A DNA stretch of 64,000 bases from Photobacterium carnosum (GCF_002849605.1 NZ_NPIB01000017.1:1-64000), one strand, 5' to 3'; positions 1 through 8,705 are shown, counted from the first letter of the stretch. Made by a program: numbers and translations. The notes: generated by a model not told the origin, from the letters alone.

Positions 1-51
1 AAATACGGGTATAGAAAAGCCTTTCTGAAATTGGATTGAATTCTTAGGCAT
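1..51 (-). mobile_element. N-terminus of an IS1595-like transposase, cut by the window edge
   Basis: Reading leftward from an ATG at 51-49, the 17 visible codons are MPKNSIQFQKGFSIPVF. This resembles my memory of the start of IS1595-family DDE transposases (M-x-K/R-N-x-I/V-Q-F-Q-x-G-x-S-L/I). A good ribosome-binding site (AGGAGTGACGTT) precedes the ATG. The rest of the gene lies outside the window, so integrity, family assignment and element ends cannot be checked. The 32-bp palindrome at 59-90 lies immediately upstream and overlaps the ribosome-binding region. Confidence 0.5.
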
Positions 52-58
52 AACGTCA

Positions 59-90
59 CTCCTATACTTCAATATATTGAAGTATAGGAG
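59..90. repeat. Perfect 32-bp palindrome upstream of the transposase start
   Basis: Each 16-base half (first half CTCCTATACTTCAATA) is the exact reverse complement of the other, with no spacer. It sits 8 bases upstream of the presumed transposase ATG and includes its Shine-Dalgarno sequence. It could be an operator, a hairpin that hides the ribosome-binding site, or an element end. Which of these applies is not visible here. Confidence 0.8.
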
Positions 91-223
91 ATAATTTAAC
101 AGTGGCTGTTAAATAGTGGTAATCAGGTTTATTTTTATAGCCTAATAAAAATGAATAATTATACATAATTAATGGTAGATATTATGAAGGAAGGAGTGTG
201 ATAAGTAAAATTATTAGGTCATG

Positions 224-427
224 GAACGATGATCAAGGGATCGATAAAATCATTGAAAATTTAAGATATCGTTTTTTTTAACACATTGTTTATAAATGTT
301 TTTATTATTATAGTTGGTTTAGTGCCATCAATGTAAGCTTGTTTTTGCCTTAGTTAACCATATATTGGCCAGTAGATTTTAGTTGAAGTTACATTCCCCG
401 TAAAAAATCGTATCTTGATCATCGTTC
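224..427. repeat. 204-bp segment bounded by 14-bp perfect inverted repeats (MITE-like)
   Basis: GAACGATGATCAAG at 224-237 is the exact reverse complement of the sequence at 414-427. The 176 bp between are AT-rich with no convincing gene. Size and layout suit a small non-autonomous element or a remnant of the neighbouring insertion sequence, but I could not define target-site duplications. Apart from this and the palindrome, the 91-542 stretch shows only AT-rich sequence. Confidence 0.35.
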
Positions 428-542
428 TGTTACTGCTTTTGTCGTTTTTTTCTTAGAAATAAGACAATGAATAAGTAATGAGACAATAAAATCATAAGTA
501 ATAAATTTATTATTTATGATGAATGTCTATAAAGGCGGAATT

Positions 543-971
543 ATGTTGAAGTATATTGGTGTTTTTTTTGTTTTTTTTTCATTAAATTTAACTAGTTATA
601 CTGTGTACGCTTCAACCTTTCAGAATGTGGTTCTAACTAAAACAGTGACAAATATTACGCAACGTAGTGAAGCATCAACCTTGATCGATGCTAAGCCTGG
701 CGATGTGATTGAATACAATATTTATGTTGTTAATAGCACCAATAGTGCTATTTCAAACATTAATATTTCTGCGGCTATTCCTCTATTTATGGTGTCGACA
801 GCGATCATTGATTGTAGCAATAGTTATTTACCGTCGTCATTGCGTTGCCAAATTTTGACGCCTGATGGTCTTAACGATTCTGGGTATCAGGGTGGCATTA
901 TTTGGCAATTATTTGGCGAACTTGAGGCTGGTGTTACGACACGAGTAAGTTATCAAGTGATGATTAAATAA
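543..971 (+). CDS. Secreted DUF11-type hypothetical protein
   Basis: A 142-residue protein with an N-terminal hydrophobic signal segment (about residues 3-22, ending near the YA-S junction), so probably exported. The mature part has the DUF11 / conserved-repeat pattern: K-x-V-x-N near the start, then a P-G-D-x-I-x-Y-x-I-x-V-x-N block and a C-terminal beta-rich end. Such domains are Ig-like modules in surface and cell-wall proteins, and here there is only one copy. The ATG at 543 follows AAAGGCGGA; an upstream in-frame ATG at 516 lacks a ribosome-binding site. Two cysteines (in DCS and RCQ) may form a disulfide. Function unknown. Confidence 0.6.
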   Translation: MLKYIGVFFVFFSLNLTSYTVYASTFQNVVLTKTVTNITQRSEASTLIDAKPGDVIEYNIYVVNSTNSAISNINISAAIPLFMVSTAIIDCSNSYLPSSLRCQILTPDGLNDSGYQGGIIWQLFGELEAGVTTRVSYQVMIK

Positions 972-1013
972 TAGAGCCACCGGTTCTTTGCTTTATAGCT
1001 AACCATACTCCCG

Positions 1014-1475
1014 CTATAGCGTATGATTATCGATGAAGCGCTGTAATATTTGCAGACTATCAGGTGAATTAGCTTGTTCCGCAACTAAAAAGTAATAAAT
1101 AGCATTTTCATGGTCAGCAACTAAATTAAATATTTTTTGGTGTTGTTGTGCATTTTCAGCCTGCTGTTGATAACGTTGTTGATAAGGAGCAACCCAAGCA
1201 ACCATCGTATCAATTAATGCAGTCCATGGTAGATGTAGCCATTTACTTGCATCTTCAACCCCTTTTTGTGCCATTTTTTGATCATAATTTGGGCATGTTA
1301 TACCTAATGGAATTAATGCTATTTTTAACTTTTTTGCGGTAATTATTTCAATCTTTAATAAGGCTTGCAATTTGTTGTTACAGTTATTGTCACTATACTG
1401 TTCAATAAATGTAGTAAAAAAGCTAATACCATAAAGCTCACCTAAGTAAGCATTGTGTAAATGATTGAGTGTCAT
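1014..1475 (-). CDS. Ferritin-like helical hypothetical protein
   Basis: A 153-residue protein, mostly helical and cytosolic, with no signal peptide. Acidic residues fall in a ferritin-like pattern: a Glu in the first helix (LGELYGISFF), a Glu in EIITAKKL and a late D-H-E-N-A-I-Y-Y helix with a further E. This resembles a di-iron four-helix bundle such as rubrerythrin-like proteins. I do not recognise an orthologue, and the iron-binding set is not complete enough to assert activity. It is convergent with the DUF11 gene and divergent from catB. Confidence 0.5.
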   Translation of the reverse strand: MTLNHLHNAYLGELYGISFFTTFIEQYSDNNCNNKLQALLKIEIITAKKLKIALIPLGITCPNYDQKMAQKGVEDASKWLHLPWTALIDTMVAWVAPYQQRYQQQAENAQQHQKIFNLVADHENAIYYFLVAEQANSPDSLQILQRFIDNHTL

Positions 1476-1551
1476 AGTTGATCCATCATAATGAGTATTT
1501 CAGTTATGATATGCTGTTTTGTGGTAAATGTTGAGTATCAAGGAGCGAGTT

Positions 1552-2226
1552 ATGGCGTTGAATATTTTTCCATCTTGGATTGGCGGTTATGAAATTAAGC
1601 AACATATTACTAACCCAAATATAGAGGTGGGTGATTATAGCTATTATTCAGGCTATTACCATCAGGATCACTTTGAAGATCAATGTGTTCATTATTTATT
1701 AGGTGATCAATCAAGTAATGAAGTGTGGCAATCGGGTGTTTTTGGTGATGTTGATAGACTCATTATTGGTCGCTTTTGTTCAATTGCCAGTGGCGTTGTA
1801 ATTATGATGGCCGGTAATCAAGGTCATAGACATGATTGGATTTCATCTTTTCCGTTTGATTTTGCTGAATTCGGTGATGGAGTAAAAAGTGGCTTCGAAC
1901 GAGCAGGAAATACTGTTATTGGTAATGATGTTTGGCTAGGCGCTGAATGTGTGATTATGCCGGGTGTTATTATTGGTGATGGTGCTGTTATTGGAACTCG
2001 TGCAGTAATTACTAAAAATGTTGACCCTTATTCGATCGTTGTGGGTAATCCAGGACGGTGTATTAAAAAACGATTTACAGTGCCGCAAATTAGTTTATTA
2101 CTTGAAATGCAATGGTGGAATTGGTCACAATCACAGTTAAAAGCAGCAATGGCAATTATGTGTAGTGCCAATATTGATCGTCTTTATGATTATTATATAA
2201 CAATGGATAATCCATCAGCAGATTAA
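1552..2226 (+). CDS. catB: CatB-type xenobiotic O-acetyltransferase
   Basis: A 224-residue member of the hexapeptide-repeat xenobiotic acetyltransferase family, which transfers acetyl groups from acetyl-CoA to chloramphenicol or related hydroxyl compounds as a trimer. The N-terminal NPNIEVGDYSYYSGYYH block is typical of CatB. A left-handed beta-helix follows (IGRFCSIASGVVIMMAGNQG, then IGNDVWLGAECVIMPGVIIG), and HRHDW carries the expected catalytic His. The ATG at 1552 follows AAGGAGCGAG; an upstream ATG at 1528 has no such site. Length is close to the usual 209-212 residues. No integron attC or insertion sequence adjoins it, so it looks resident rather than recently acquired. Whether it confers resistance is unknown. 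Confidence 0.85.
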   Translation: MALNIFPSWIGGYEIKQHITNPNIEVGDYSYYSGYYHQDHFEDQCVHYLLGDQSSNEVWQSGVFGDVDRLIIGRFCSIASGVVIMMAGNQGHRHDWISSFPFDFAEFGDGVKSGFERAGNTVIGNDVWLGAECVIMPGVIIGDGAVIGTRAVITKNVDPYSIVVGNPGRCIKKRFTVPQISLLLEMQWWNWSQSQLKAAMAIMCSANIDRLYDYYITMDNPSAD

Positions 2227-2716
2227 TAATTTGTTATTGACTCTAAAAAAAGCGAATTATTTGTGATCGGTAATGTTTTCTTACTATTTAGTATTCGCTG
2301 TAAGAATGCATAGCTGGTAATATTATTTTTATTAAGTCTATGCCATCACTCGATTGAAATAATAGCGCTAAAATGACGTTTATTTGAACTTTTTGATTGA
2401 AATTTCACGTATTGTTATTAATGACAGCTTAAAATATGAAAAAATTTACATATTAAATTCAACTTAATTTGATTAAATGGTGCAGATTTATGCGAATTAA
2501 ATCGATTTTTAGTCTTTAAATTGATCTAAGCCAGTAAAATTTAAATTTTTAAGTGGTTTTTGAAACAAAAGTTGAGACATTAAAAAAAAATTGAGTAGTA
2601 TGGGGTAGAATATACTTACTGAGTTAAATGAATATTACGCATTGAACTGAGTAAAAAAAAACTGGATGTTGTTAATAAATCCGAAATTCGCCCTTAAATA
2701 TTCTGATGAGATAACC
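2227..2716. other. Intergenic region catB-ackA
   Basis: About 490 bp of AT-rich sequence with no open reading frame I can support. It must hold the ackA promoter, but no clear -35/-10 pair or operator stands out. Confidence 0.5.
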
Positions 2717-3916
2717 ATGAGCAATTCTTTAGTTCTTGTAATCAATTCTGGTAGTTCTTCACTTAAATTCGCATTGATTGATACAGTAACCGGTGAAGCT
2801 ACGTTAAGTGGTCTTGGTGAGTGTTTTAATCTTCCTGAAGCCGTTGTTAGCTGGAAAGTTAACGGTGTAAAACAAGAGTTCAAACTCAATGGCCTTGATG
2901 GTCATCATCAGCAAGCAATTGATCGTATTGTTGCTTTAGTTGATGAGCTTGGTATGAAAGACAATATCGTGACAATTGGTCATCGAGTTGTGCATGGTGG
3001 AACTAAGTTTAATTCTACTGTTCATGTTGATGAGCAAGTAATGGTTGATATTGAAGCGTTGAGCGATTTAGCTCCGTTACATAATCCTGCCCATGTTTTG
3101 GGTATGCGCGCTGCAGCAAAAGCTTTCCCTACATTGTCACAGTTTGCTGTGTTTGATACGGCTTTCCACCAAACCATGCCAGAAAAAGCATATACTTATG
3201 CAATTTCTAAAGAAGTTTGTCAGCAATATAATATTCGTCGCTATGGCGCTCATGGCACAAGCCACTATTATGTTACTCGTGAAGCTGCGAAACGAATTAA
3301 TAAACCTGTTGAAGCATCAAGCTTTATTTCGGTTCACCTTGGTAATGGCGCATCTGTATGTGTTGTTAAAAATGGTGAGAGTATTGATACTTCAATGGGT
3401 TTCACCCCACTTGCTGGTCTGATGATGGGCACACGTTGTGGTGATATTGATCCAAGTATTCTTGAATATTTATTAAAGAAAGGTTGGACGCCAGAACGTT
3501 TACATAACGAACTTGTTAGCAACTCTGGTTTCTTAGGTATTTCAGGCTTAACTAGCGATTGTCGTGGCATTATTGAAGCAATGGACGCGGGGAATCATGA
3601 CGCTAAACTTGCATTTGAAGTCTTTAGTTACCGTGCTGCGAAATATATCGCGTCTTATATGGTCGCATTAGATGAACTAGACGGTATTATCTTTACTGGC
3701 GGTATTGGTGAGAATTCATTACCTGTACGTCGTGAAATTATGCGTTTATTGAAGATTTTTGGTTACCGTGAAGATGTTGCGGGTAATGAAGCGGCTCGTT
3801 TTGGCGCTGAAGGTATTATTAGCCAGCCAAATACGCCATTAGCGATGGTTATTCCAACCAATGAAGAATTTGTGATTGCACAGCAATCACTAGCGTTACT
3901 GAATGCTGAAGCATAA
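2717..3916 (+). CDS. ackA: Acetate kinase
   Basis: A 399-residue acetate kinase (ATP + acetate = ADP + acetyl phosphate), cytosolic, usual family length. The N-terminal phosphate-binding signature NSGSSSLKF is at residues 9-17, and the second signature HRVVHGG and the G-A-H-G-T-S-H motif are present. The start was set at the ATG preceding SNSLVLVINSGS, since an upstream ATG at 2666 adds residues foreign to the family. No pta gene follows, unlike the usual ackA-pta pair, so this may be a second copy. The downstream region carries two hairpins with GGA loops and an intrinsic terminator. Confidence 0.95.
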   Translation: MSNSLVLVINSGSSSLKFALIDTVTGEATLSGLGECFNLPEAVVSWKVNGVKQEFKLNGLDGHHQQAIDRIVALVDELGMKDNIVTIGHRVVHGGTKFNSTVHVDEQVMVDIEALSDLAPLHNPAHVLGMRAAAKAFPTLSQFAVFDTAFHQTMPEKAYTYAISKEVCQQYNIRRYGAHGTSHYYVTREAAKRINKPVEASSFISVHLGNGASVCVVKNGESIDTSMGFTPLAGLMMGTRCGDIDPSILEYLLKKGWTPERLHNELVSNSGFLGISGLTSDCRGIIEAMDAGNHDAKLAFEVFSYRAAKYIASYMVALDELDGIIFTGGIGENSLPVRREIMRLLKIFGYREDVAGNEAARFGAEGIISQPNTPLAMVIPTNEEFVIAQQSLALLNAEA

Positions 3917-3927
3917 GTAGTTGTAAG

Positions 3928-3977
3928 CATCTTAGATGGAACGCTAAGATGATATTCTGAAGTGGAACGCAGAATAT
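3928..3977 (+). promoter_or_regulatory. Two adjacent hairpins with a shared TGGAACG loop in the ackA 3' region
   Basis: CATCTTAG/CTAAGATG (3928-3935, 3944-3951) and ATATTCTG/CAGAATAT (3952-3959, 3970-3977) are two perfect 8-bp stems placed end to end. Both loops finish with TGGAACG. GGA in a loop is the known recognition feature of CsrA/RsmA, so CsrA binding is one possibility; this is inference. The terminator follows 10 bases later. Confidence 0.6.
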
Positions 3978-3987
3978 AGTGAACAGG

Positions 3988-4029
3988 AAAACGGCTTTGG
4001 ACATATGTCTAAAGCCGTTTTGCTTTTTT
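3988..4029 (+). terminator. Intrinsic terminator of ackA
   Basis: AAAACGGCTTTGGAC pairs with GTCTAAAGCCGTTTT (one G-U pair) around a 4-base loop, followed by GCTTTTTT. Confidence 0.9.
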
Positions 4030-4101
4030 GCGTATTAATGCTTATTAATTATTAGGTATACAGCATTACAGCATTTTTTTAGGCGGAGAATGTTGGTATT
4101 T

Positions 4102-4353
4102 TTAAATATTTACGATGATTATTTCCTCATCACGCCAGCGATAAGTTATATCTTGTGGGTTTGTTTGACACCCTTGGCACTCTTGACTGCATGTTTTTAT
4201 TGGCTCACAACGTTCTATTTTTCCTCTTTTGATTAAATCATCAAGTAATATCAATAGCCATTGTGGTTCACTGTTAAATTTTTTGGTGAGCTGAATTAGT
4301 GAAATGATTTTCGCTGTTCGTATCGCATTTCTCACGGCAATTAAGCTAGTCAT
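4102..4353 (-). CDS. feoC: FeoC-like ferrous iron transport accessory protein
   Basis: An 83-residue small winged-helix protein. Helices with hydrophobic spacing fill the first 55 residues, followed by a cysteine cluster C-S-Q-E-C-Q-G-C typical of the FeoC iron-sulfur or regulatory loop. FeoC is thought to stabilise or regulate the FeoB membrane transporter. The ATG at 4353 overlaps the feoB stop (TAATG) and lies 9 bases after GGAGG; the ATG three codons earlier would leave no space for a ribosome-binding site. Translational coupling with feoB is therefore likely. The position after feoB supports the call. Confidence 0.8.
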   Translation of the reverse strand: MTSLIAVRNAIRTAKIISLIQLTKKFNSEPQWLLILLDDLIKRGKIERCEPIKTCSQECQGCQTNPQDITYRWRDEEIIIVNI

Positions 4354-6683
4354 TAATGACATCCTCCACTTTTATGTTGTAGTGCTGTGGTTGGAATTGA
4401 CATTTGCCAATCAACTTTTTTACTTAAATAACGAATTCCAACAATGAAACTGGTGAGTAGTAATACTGCAAAAATCACCCAACTGATGGTGGCTATTGGA
4501 TGTGCCATAAAGGTTGCAGTTTGGTAGAAACCTATCGCTAATGCATAAGCAACAGCGATTCCCCAGAAAGTAGAAAACCAAGCCCAGTTACGACCAATTT
4601 CTTTCGCAATAACTCCGATTGTCGATACACATGGCACATACAATAAAACAAAAATTAAATATGCATATGCGCCCGCCATTGATCCAAATTGATTCTGCAT
4701 TTGCCCCATTGAGGTGGTATTCATGGTGCCATCAGCTTCGCTGGCTTTGATTGGATTTTTAAGCGTAGTTAATGAAAAGCTATTTACTACACCATTAATC
4801 GTATCTTGCCATGCTGTTTTTAATTCAGCGAATAGATGGAACGAGTGTGATCCATCTATGATCTGCTTATTGGCTAATTCAGCACTATAAAGGGTATTAA
4901 GTGTACCAACGACAACTTCTTTAGCTAAGAAACCCGTTAATAAACCAACGCTTGCAGGCCAATTTTGTTGACTCACTCCCAGAGGGGATAAGACAGGTGT
5001 TACCCAACGGCCAATATCAGATAATGCTGACTGTTGTTGCTGACCCGGTTCAATAACTCGTCCAGAAAACGTAACACTATTTAGCGCCATCACAATCATA
5101 CAAATAGGAATGATAAGTCGGCAAGCCTTAACTAAAAATCCCCGCAGACGACTCCAGCTATGGATCAATGTTGTTTTAACACTGGGTACATGGTATGTCG
5201 GTAATTCCATAATAAAGGGCGATGGCTCACCCGTTAATAACGTTTTCTTTAATATAAAGCCAGTAAGAACTGCGACAAAAATACCCAGTAGATAGAGAGA
5301 GAAAACAATCAAGCTTCCCATGCCTTGAAAAAACGCAGCAGAAAAAACACCAAAAATAGCTAATCGAGCACCGCAAGACATAAAGGGTGCCATCATGGAC
5401 GTTAGAATCCGATCTCTTGGGGTTTCAAGTGTACGAGAGGCCATGATCGATGGGATATTACAACCAAATCCAACAATTAATGGCACAAAGGATTTTCCTG
5501 GTAAGCCTATTGATTGCATTAAGCGGTCAATAACAAATGCCGCTCGTGCCATGTAGCCACTGTCTTCTAATACTGAAAGATATACGAACATTAATCCTAT
5601 TTGAGGAATAAATGGCATTACTGTATTGATACCACCGCCAAGGCCCTGTGCCAAAATGGCCGTTAACCAAACAGGTAAACCGAGATATTGGCATAGCCAC
5701 GCAGTACCATGAATGAAGATTGCGGCTGAGCCTTGATCAAAAATAGGTTGGAGCCCGCCACCAATGTTAATTGCAAACCAAAACATTAAGTACATGACGA
5801 ACAAAAAGATCGGCAAGCCGAGATAGCGATTAAGGACGATTGAATCGATCCATTGGGTTAATTTGTGCTGTGTTGCCTGTTCATGAGAGGTACATTGATG
5901 GATGAGATTGGCGACGGTTTGATAGCGAGCATCAGCAATTAATAAATCAGCCTGTTCATGGTATGTTTGATAAAGTGAATGTTGATAATGTGTTACGTGA
6001 GTAGGAATATTCGTATTTATAACATGATGTTGTGCTGAAATGTCAGATTCAAGTAGTCGTAATGCTAACCATTCTTTATTGTTATCTGCAATTAATGTGG
6101 TAGGGATTTCTGCTGCTAATTGTGTGATTGCTTGATGTAACGGTGCTGGAAATTCTGTTTTAAATTGAGATAATTGAGGCGCAATAAGTTGTTTTTCTAT
6201 TGCTGCTTTTAATGGTTCGACACCTTTGTTTTTATTTGCAATTAAACTGACGACTGGGCAACCAAGTTGAGCGGATAATTTTTCACTATCAATGATAATG
6301 CTTTTTTGGCGAGCAATATCTAGCATATTGAGCACAACTAGACAGGGAACATTCATTTCAAGTAATTGTAATGTTAAGTAGAGATTACGTTCAATATTGG
6401 CGGCATCAACAATATTAACCACAAGATCCGCTTCACCACTTAAAATATATTTACATCCAATTTGTTCATCAAGAGATCCTTGCTCATCAAAGGAGCTCAT
6501 TGAATAAATACCAGGTAAATCTACCACCGTAACAATTTGGTTATGGTAGTGATAAAGTCCTTCTTTTTTATCAACGGTTACACCAGCCCAGTTGCCTGTG
6601 CGTTGTCTTGAACCCGTTAAAATGTTAAATAATGTGGTTTTGCCACAGTTTGGGTTTCCCAATAAGGCAATACTATTTGCCAT
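4353..6683 (-). CDS. feoB: FeoB ferrous iron transporter
   Basis: A 776-residue inner-membrane Fe(II) transporter. The cytosolic N-terminal G domain has the G1 motif GNPNCGKT at residues 8-15, G3 DLPG and G4 NMLD. After about residue 270 come the membrane core segments, with the gating motifs VGFGCNIPS and FMSCGAR typical of the family. The ATG at 6683 follows CGGAGAAAT; an ATG six codons earlier is less likely. It is the first gene of a two-gene operon with feoC. The usual upstream feoA (about 75 codons) is absent: no candidate lies between feoB and 7285. The leader carries two competing inverted repeats and no obvious Fur box. Confidence 0.95.
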   Translation of the reverse strand: MANSIALLGNPNCGKTTLFNILTGSRQRTGNWAGVTVDKKEGLYHYHNQIVTVVDLPGIYSMSSFDEQGSLDEQIGCKYILSGEADLVVNIVDAANIERNLYLTLQLLEMNVPCLVVLNMLDIARQKSIIIDSEKLSAQLGCPVVSLIANKNKGVEPLKAAIEKQLIAPQLSQFKTEFPAPLHQAITQLAAEIPTTLIADNNKEWLALRLLESDISAQHHVINTNIPTHVTHYQHSLYQTYHEQADLLIADARYQTVANLIHQCTSHEQATQHKLTQWIDSIVLNRYLGLPIFLFVMYLMFWFAINIGGGLQPIFDQGSAAIFIHGTAWLCQYLGLPVWLTAILAQGLGGGINTVMPFIPQIGLMFVYLSVLEDSGYMARAAFVIDRLMQSIGLPGKSFVPLIVGFGCNIPSIMASRTLETPRDRILTSMMAPFMSCGARLAIFGVFSAAFFQGMGSLIVFSLYLLGIFVAVLTGFILKKTLLTGEPSPFIMELPTYHVPSVKTTLIHSWSRLRGFLVKACRLIIPICMIVMALNSVTFSGRVIEPGQQQQSALSDIGRWVTPVLSPLGVSQQNWPASVGLLTGFLAKEVVVGTLNTLYSAELANKQIIDGSHSFHLFAELKTAWQDTINGVVNSFSLTTLKNPIKASEADGTMNTTSMGQMQNQFGSMAGAYAYLIFVLLYVPCVSTIGVIAKEIGRNWAWFSTFWGIAVAYALAIGFYQTATFMAHPIATISWVIFAVLLLTSFIVGIRYLSKKVDWQMSIPTTALQHKSGGCH

Positions 6684-6774
6684 TATTATTTCTCCGAACA
6701 TAGTCTGATAATAGGAAAAGTAGCTAATAAAATTGAGATTAAAAGTATATTAACGTTATTAGTTTGATTATTTA

Positions 6775-6826
6775 ATATAAATGTAAATAGCTATCAATTA
6801 CATTTATATCGGGGTTGATAGCAACC
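6775..6826 (-). promoter_or_regulatory. Alternative hairpins upstream of feoB
   Basis: ATATAAATGTAA (6775-6786) is the perfect complement of 6798-6809 (12 bp, 11-base spacer). Overlapping it, GCTATCAA (6790-6797) is the complement of TTGATAGC (6815-6822), and GGTTG/CAACC closes a small hairpin at 6813-6826. The first two pairings cannot form together in full. They lie about 90-140 bases upstream of the feoB start and could be either protein-binding palindromes or an RNA switch. The rest of 6684-7285 is AT-rich. Confidence 0.5.
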
Positions 6827-7020
6827 GTCAAATATTATTTAAAAAATATGAGTTATTTATTATGGATACTGATTTTTTAGGCATAATTATTACACACTAA
6901 GAATGAAATCTTTTATATATTAAGGATACGATTAACGTAGTGAACTTTTATTGTTATTACTGAAATGAAGAATAGTTAATAAAAATGGCTTACATTTAGT
7001 TGTCTATTTATTTTTGTTAA

Positions 7021-7043
7021 ATGATACCTATTTTCGGTATCAT
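7021..7043. repeat. 8-bp inverted repeat with 7-base loop
   Basis: ATGATACC and GGTATCAT flank TATTTTC. There is no T-run on the plus strand. It lies between feoB and the next gene and could be an operator for either direction. Nothing else supports a function. Confidence 0.45.
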
Positions 7044-7285
7044 GCCGTTAATTAAAGGGGAATGTTAACTTTAGTCCATGACGCAACGGTGAGATGTTAT
7101 AAGCGGTAAGTTTTAATACATTCAAAAATCATGCTTTAATCTGAATAGTACCTAATTTGACCCAATTGTTATTTTTTATGGTTATATTTGCGATGCGGTT
7201 AATATTTGTTAACAGTTATGTGTTTTTGAAAACGATTGTTTTAGTTTATTATCACTGTGTTTATAATCAGTGTGTGAAATGTTTT

Positions 7286-7489
7286 ATGTGGTTTGAGAGC
7301 AAAAAAAATACAGCTACAGTGGATAAAGATAAATTAATTTCTGAAATTCATGAGCTTGTTTTAAAACAATATAGTCAACATGATATAAAATTAATAAAAA
7401 ATATCACCTCGAAAGGTAGTATTGAGTTACATTTTGCTGTGGCGGGTGAAGATGTATTACAGATGAGTATTGAATCATCTAATGCTTAA
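7286..7489 (+). CDS. Small hypothetical protein
   Basis: Probably 67 residues, starting with MWFESKKNT. It is cytosolic and charged, with a predicted helix then two beta strands (residues ~38-58, I-E-L-H-F-A-V-A-G-E-D-V-L-Q-M-S-I). An upstream in-frame extension to 7157 is hydrophobic and looks like untranslated AT-rich sequence, but a start there cannot be excluded because no clear ribosome-binding site marks 7286. I do not recognise the family. Confidence 0.4.
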   Translation: MWFESKKNTATVDKDKLISEIHELVLKQYSQHDIKLIKNITSKGSIELHFAVAGEDVLQMSIESSNA

Positions 7490-7505
7490 TTGTTTTATCA
7501 GAAAA

Positions 7506-8165
7506 TCAGCCATAATCATTTATGGCTGACGATAATGTTAAATTATTAATTTGTTTTTTGTTATTGAATGAAAAAATATAATTAACTGCAGCATACGTTA
7601 TTATTGTATAACCTAATAGTTCAGTAGTTTCTTCCGCAATATTTTTTACAATACGCTGAAAATCAGAATTCATTACTTGATGCCAAAAAACTTCCATACC
7701 AAATAATCGAGAGAATACAAAAATAATGGCTAATCCAATACATAATATTGGAAAGTTTTTGTTTTTTACAAATAAATATAATGTGTTAAGTGTATTTTTT
7801 CGTTTTTGTATAGAGTAATAAAGTGCTGTAATTGCAGTGATTATCGCTGGATAAATCCAAAATCCATGAAAGACTAAATTATCAAAAAATGAATCGAGTT
7901 CTCTAATTAATATACAATAAAAGAAAGCTGAAATTAATATAAAGCCATGATGATATTTTCTATCTATGAAGCTAATAAACAAAAAAGATCCCGCTGTAAT
8001 AGTTAATAATATTTCTTCACTCCATTCTGTTAGTGATTGTTCGGGTATATTATTATGTAACGTTAAGACATCGTAACGAACAGTAAGAATAGGTAGCGTA
8101 ACAAGAATTAGAATAAAAATGAAATTAATGAATTCCATAAGAATATATTTAAAATGTTCAGTCAT
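7506..8165 (-). CDS. Hypothetical multi-pass membrane protein
   Basis: A 219-residue protein with about six hydrophobic spans (roughly residues 10-28, 50-66, 74-88, 100-118, 137-153 and 185-203), so an inner-membrane protein. Conserved-looking acidic residues sit in or next to spans: W-S-E-E-I, R-E-L-D-S-F-F-D and E-E-T-T-E-L-L-G-Y. These may mark a functional site. Codon use is very AT-rich. I do not recognise the family, and the neighbours give no clue. A 25-base gap separates it from the convergent small gene. Confidence 0.5.
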   Translation of the reverse strand: MTEHFKYILMEFINFIFILILVTLPILTVRYDVLTLHNNIPEQSLTEWSEEILLTITAGSFLFISFIDRKYHHGFILISAFFYCILIRELDSFFDNLVFHGFWIYPAIITAITALYYSIQKRKNTLNTLYLFVKNKNFPILCIGLAIIFVFSRLFGMEVFWHQVMNSDFQRIVKNIAEETTELLGYTIITYAAVNYIFSFNNKKQINNLTLSSAINDYG

Positions 8166-8376
8166 AATCTCACAATTTATTTTGTTTTATAATTATCCTT
8201 TGAATATGATTTAATTAAATCAATTAGTTACGGTCCCTGTGAGTAGGCGCGTATAATAGGTTAATTAATTGGTTATTACAAAGTATAAATAAGTAAAAGA
8301 CTTTTACTAAAAGCTATGAAATTGTTTTATACGCAATAAGTTAATTAATAGAGGATGTAAAGTTAATACTGTTGTT

Positions 8377-8616
8377 TTATAAATAGATAAACGATAAGTA
8401 TTTATCTCGTTGAACTAAAAGATGATCAATAACCCCTTTTTTATTAATTGTCGTTATCACCATATGATGTGGAAATAGAACGACTTCACCATTATTAGAG
8501 GCAATTACAGCATGAGTAAAACTATGCCATAATATTTCCTTGTTACATGGGATGTCGCCCAGTACAAGGTGCTGCGATTGATGCCACTTATTGACACCCT
8601 CACTTAGAGTTATTTT
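8377..8616 (-). pseudogene. Decayed gene fragment, no start codon
   Basis: A frame of 79 codons reads through from a stop near 8617 to TAA at 8377-8379. It has protein-like composition (for example SFTHAVIASNNGEVVLFPHH) but no start codon or ribosome-binding site at a sensible place. The ending resembles a small alpha/beta domain; I cannot name it. It overlaps the end of the plus-strand fragment at 8595, so at most one of the two is genuine there. Confidence 0.3.
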
Positions 8617-8705
8617 TTAAAGAAAGAGATCAGATTATTGCTGAAACAGGGACGGTATCAATGGGGCTTGGAATGGCACATTTATTGATAGAATATATGC
8701 TTTGA
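8595..8705 (+). pseudogene. Possible C-terminal gene remnant
   Basis: Thirty-six codons after a stop read with protein-like composition (F-K-E-R-D-Q-I-I-A-E-T-G-T-V-S-M-G-L-G-M-A and on) and end in TGA. No start codon fits a full gene. It looks like the last piece of a longer gene whose body is gone. The family was not recognised. The rest of 8166-8808 is AT-rich sequence with the uhpT terminator at its end. Confidence 0.3.

Noticed and set aside
1552-2226. catB as an integron cassette
   Set aside because: No attC site or integrase found next to it.
7021-7100. Possible c-di-GMP (GEMM) riboswitch
   Set aside because: A GACGCAA-like stretch was seen but the rest of the GEMM core is missing.
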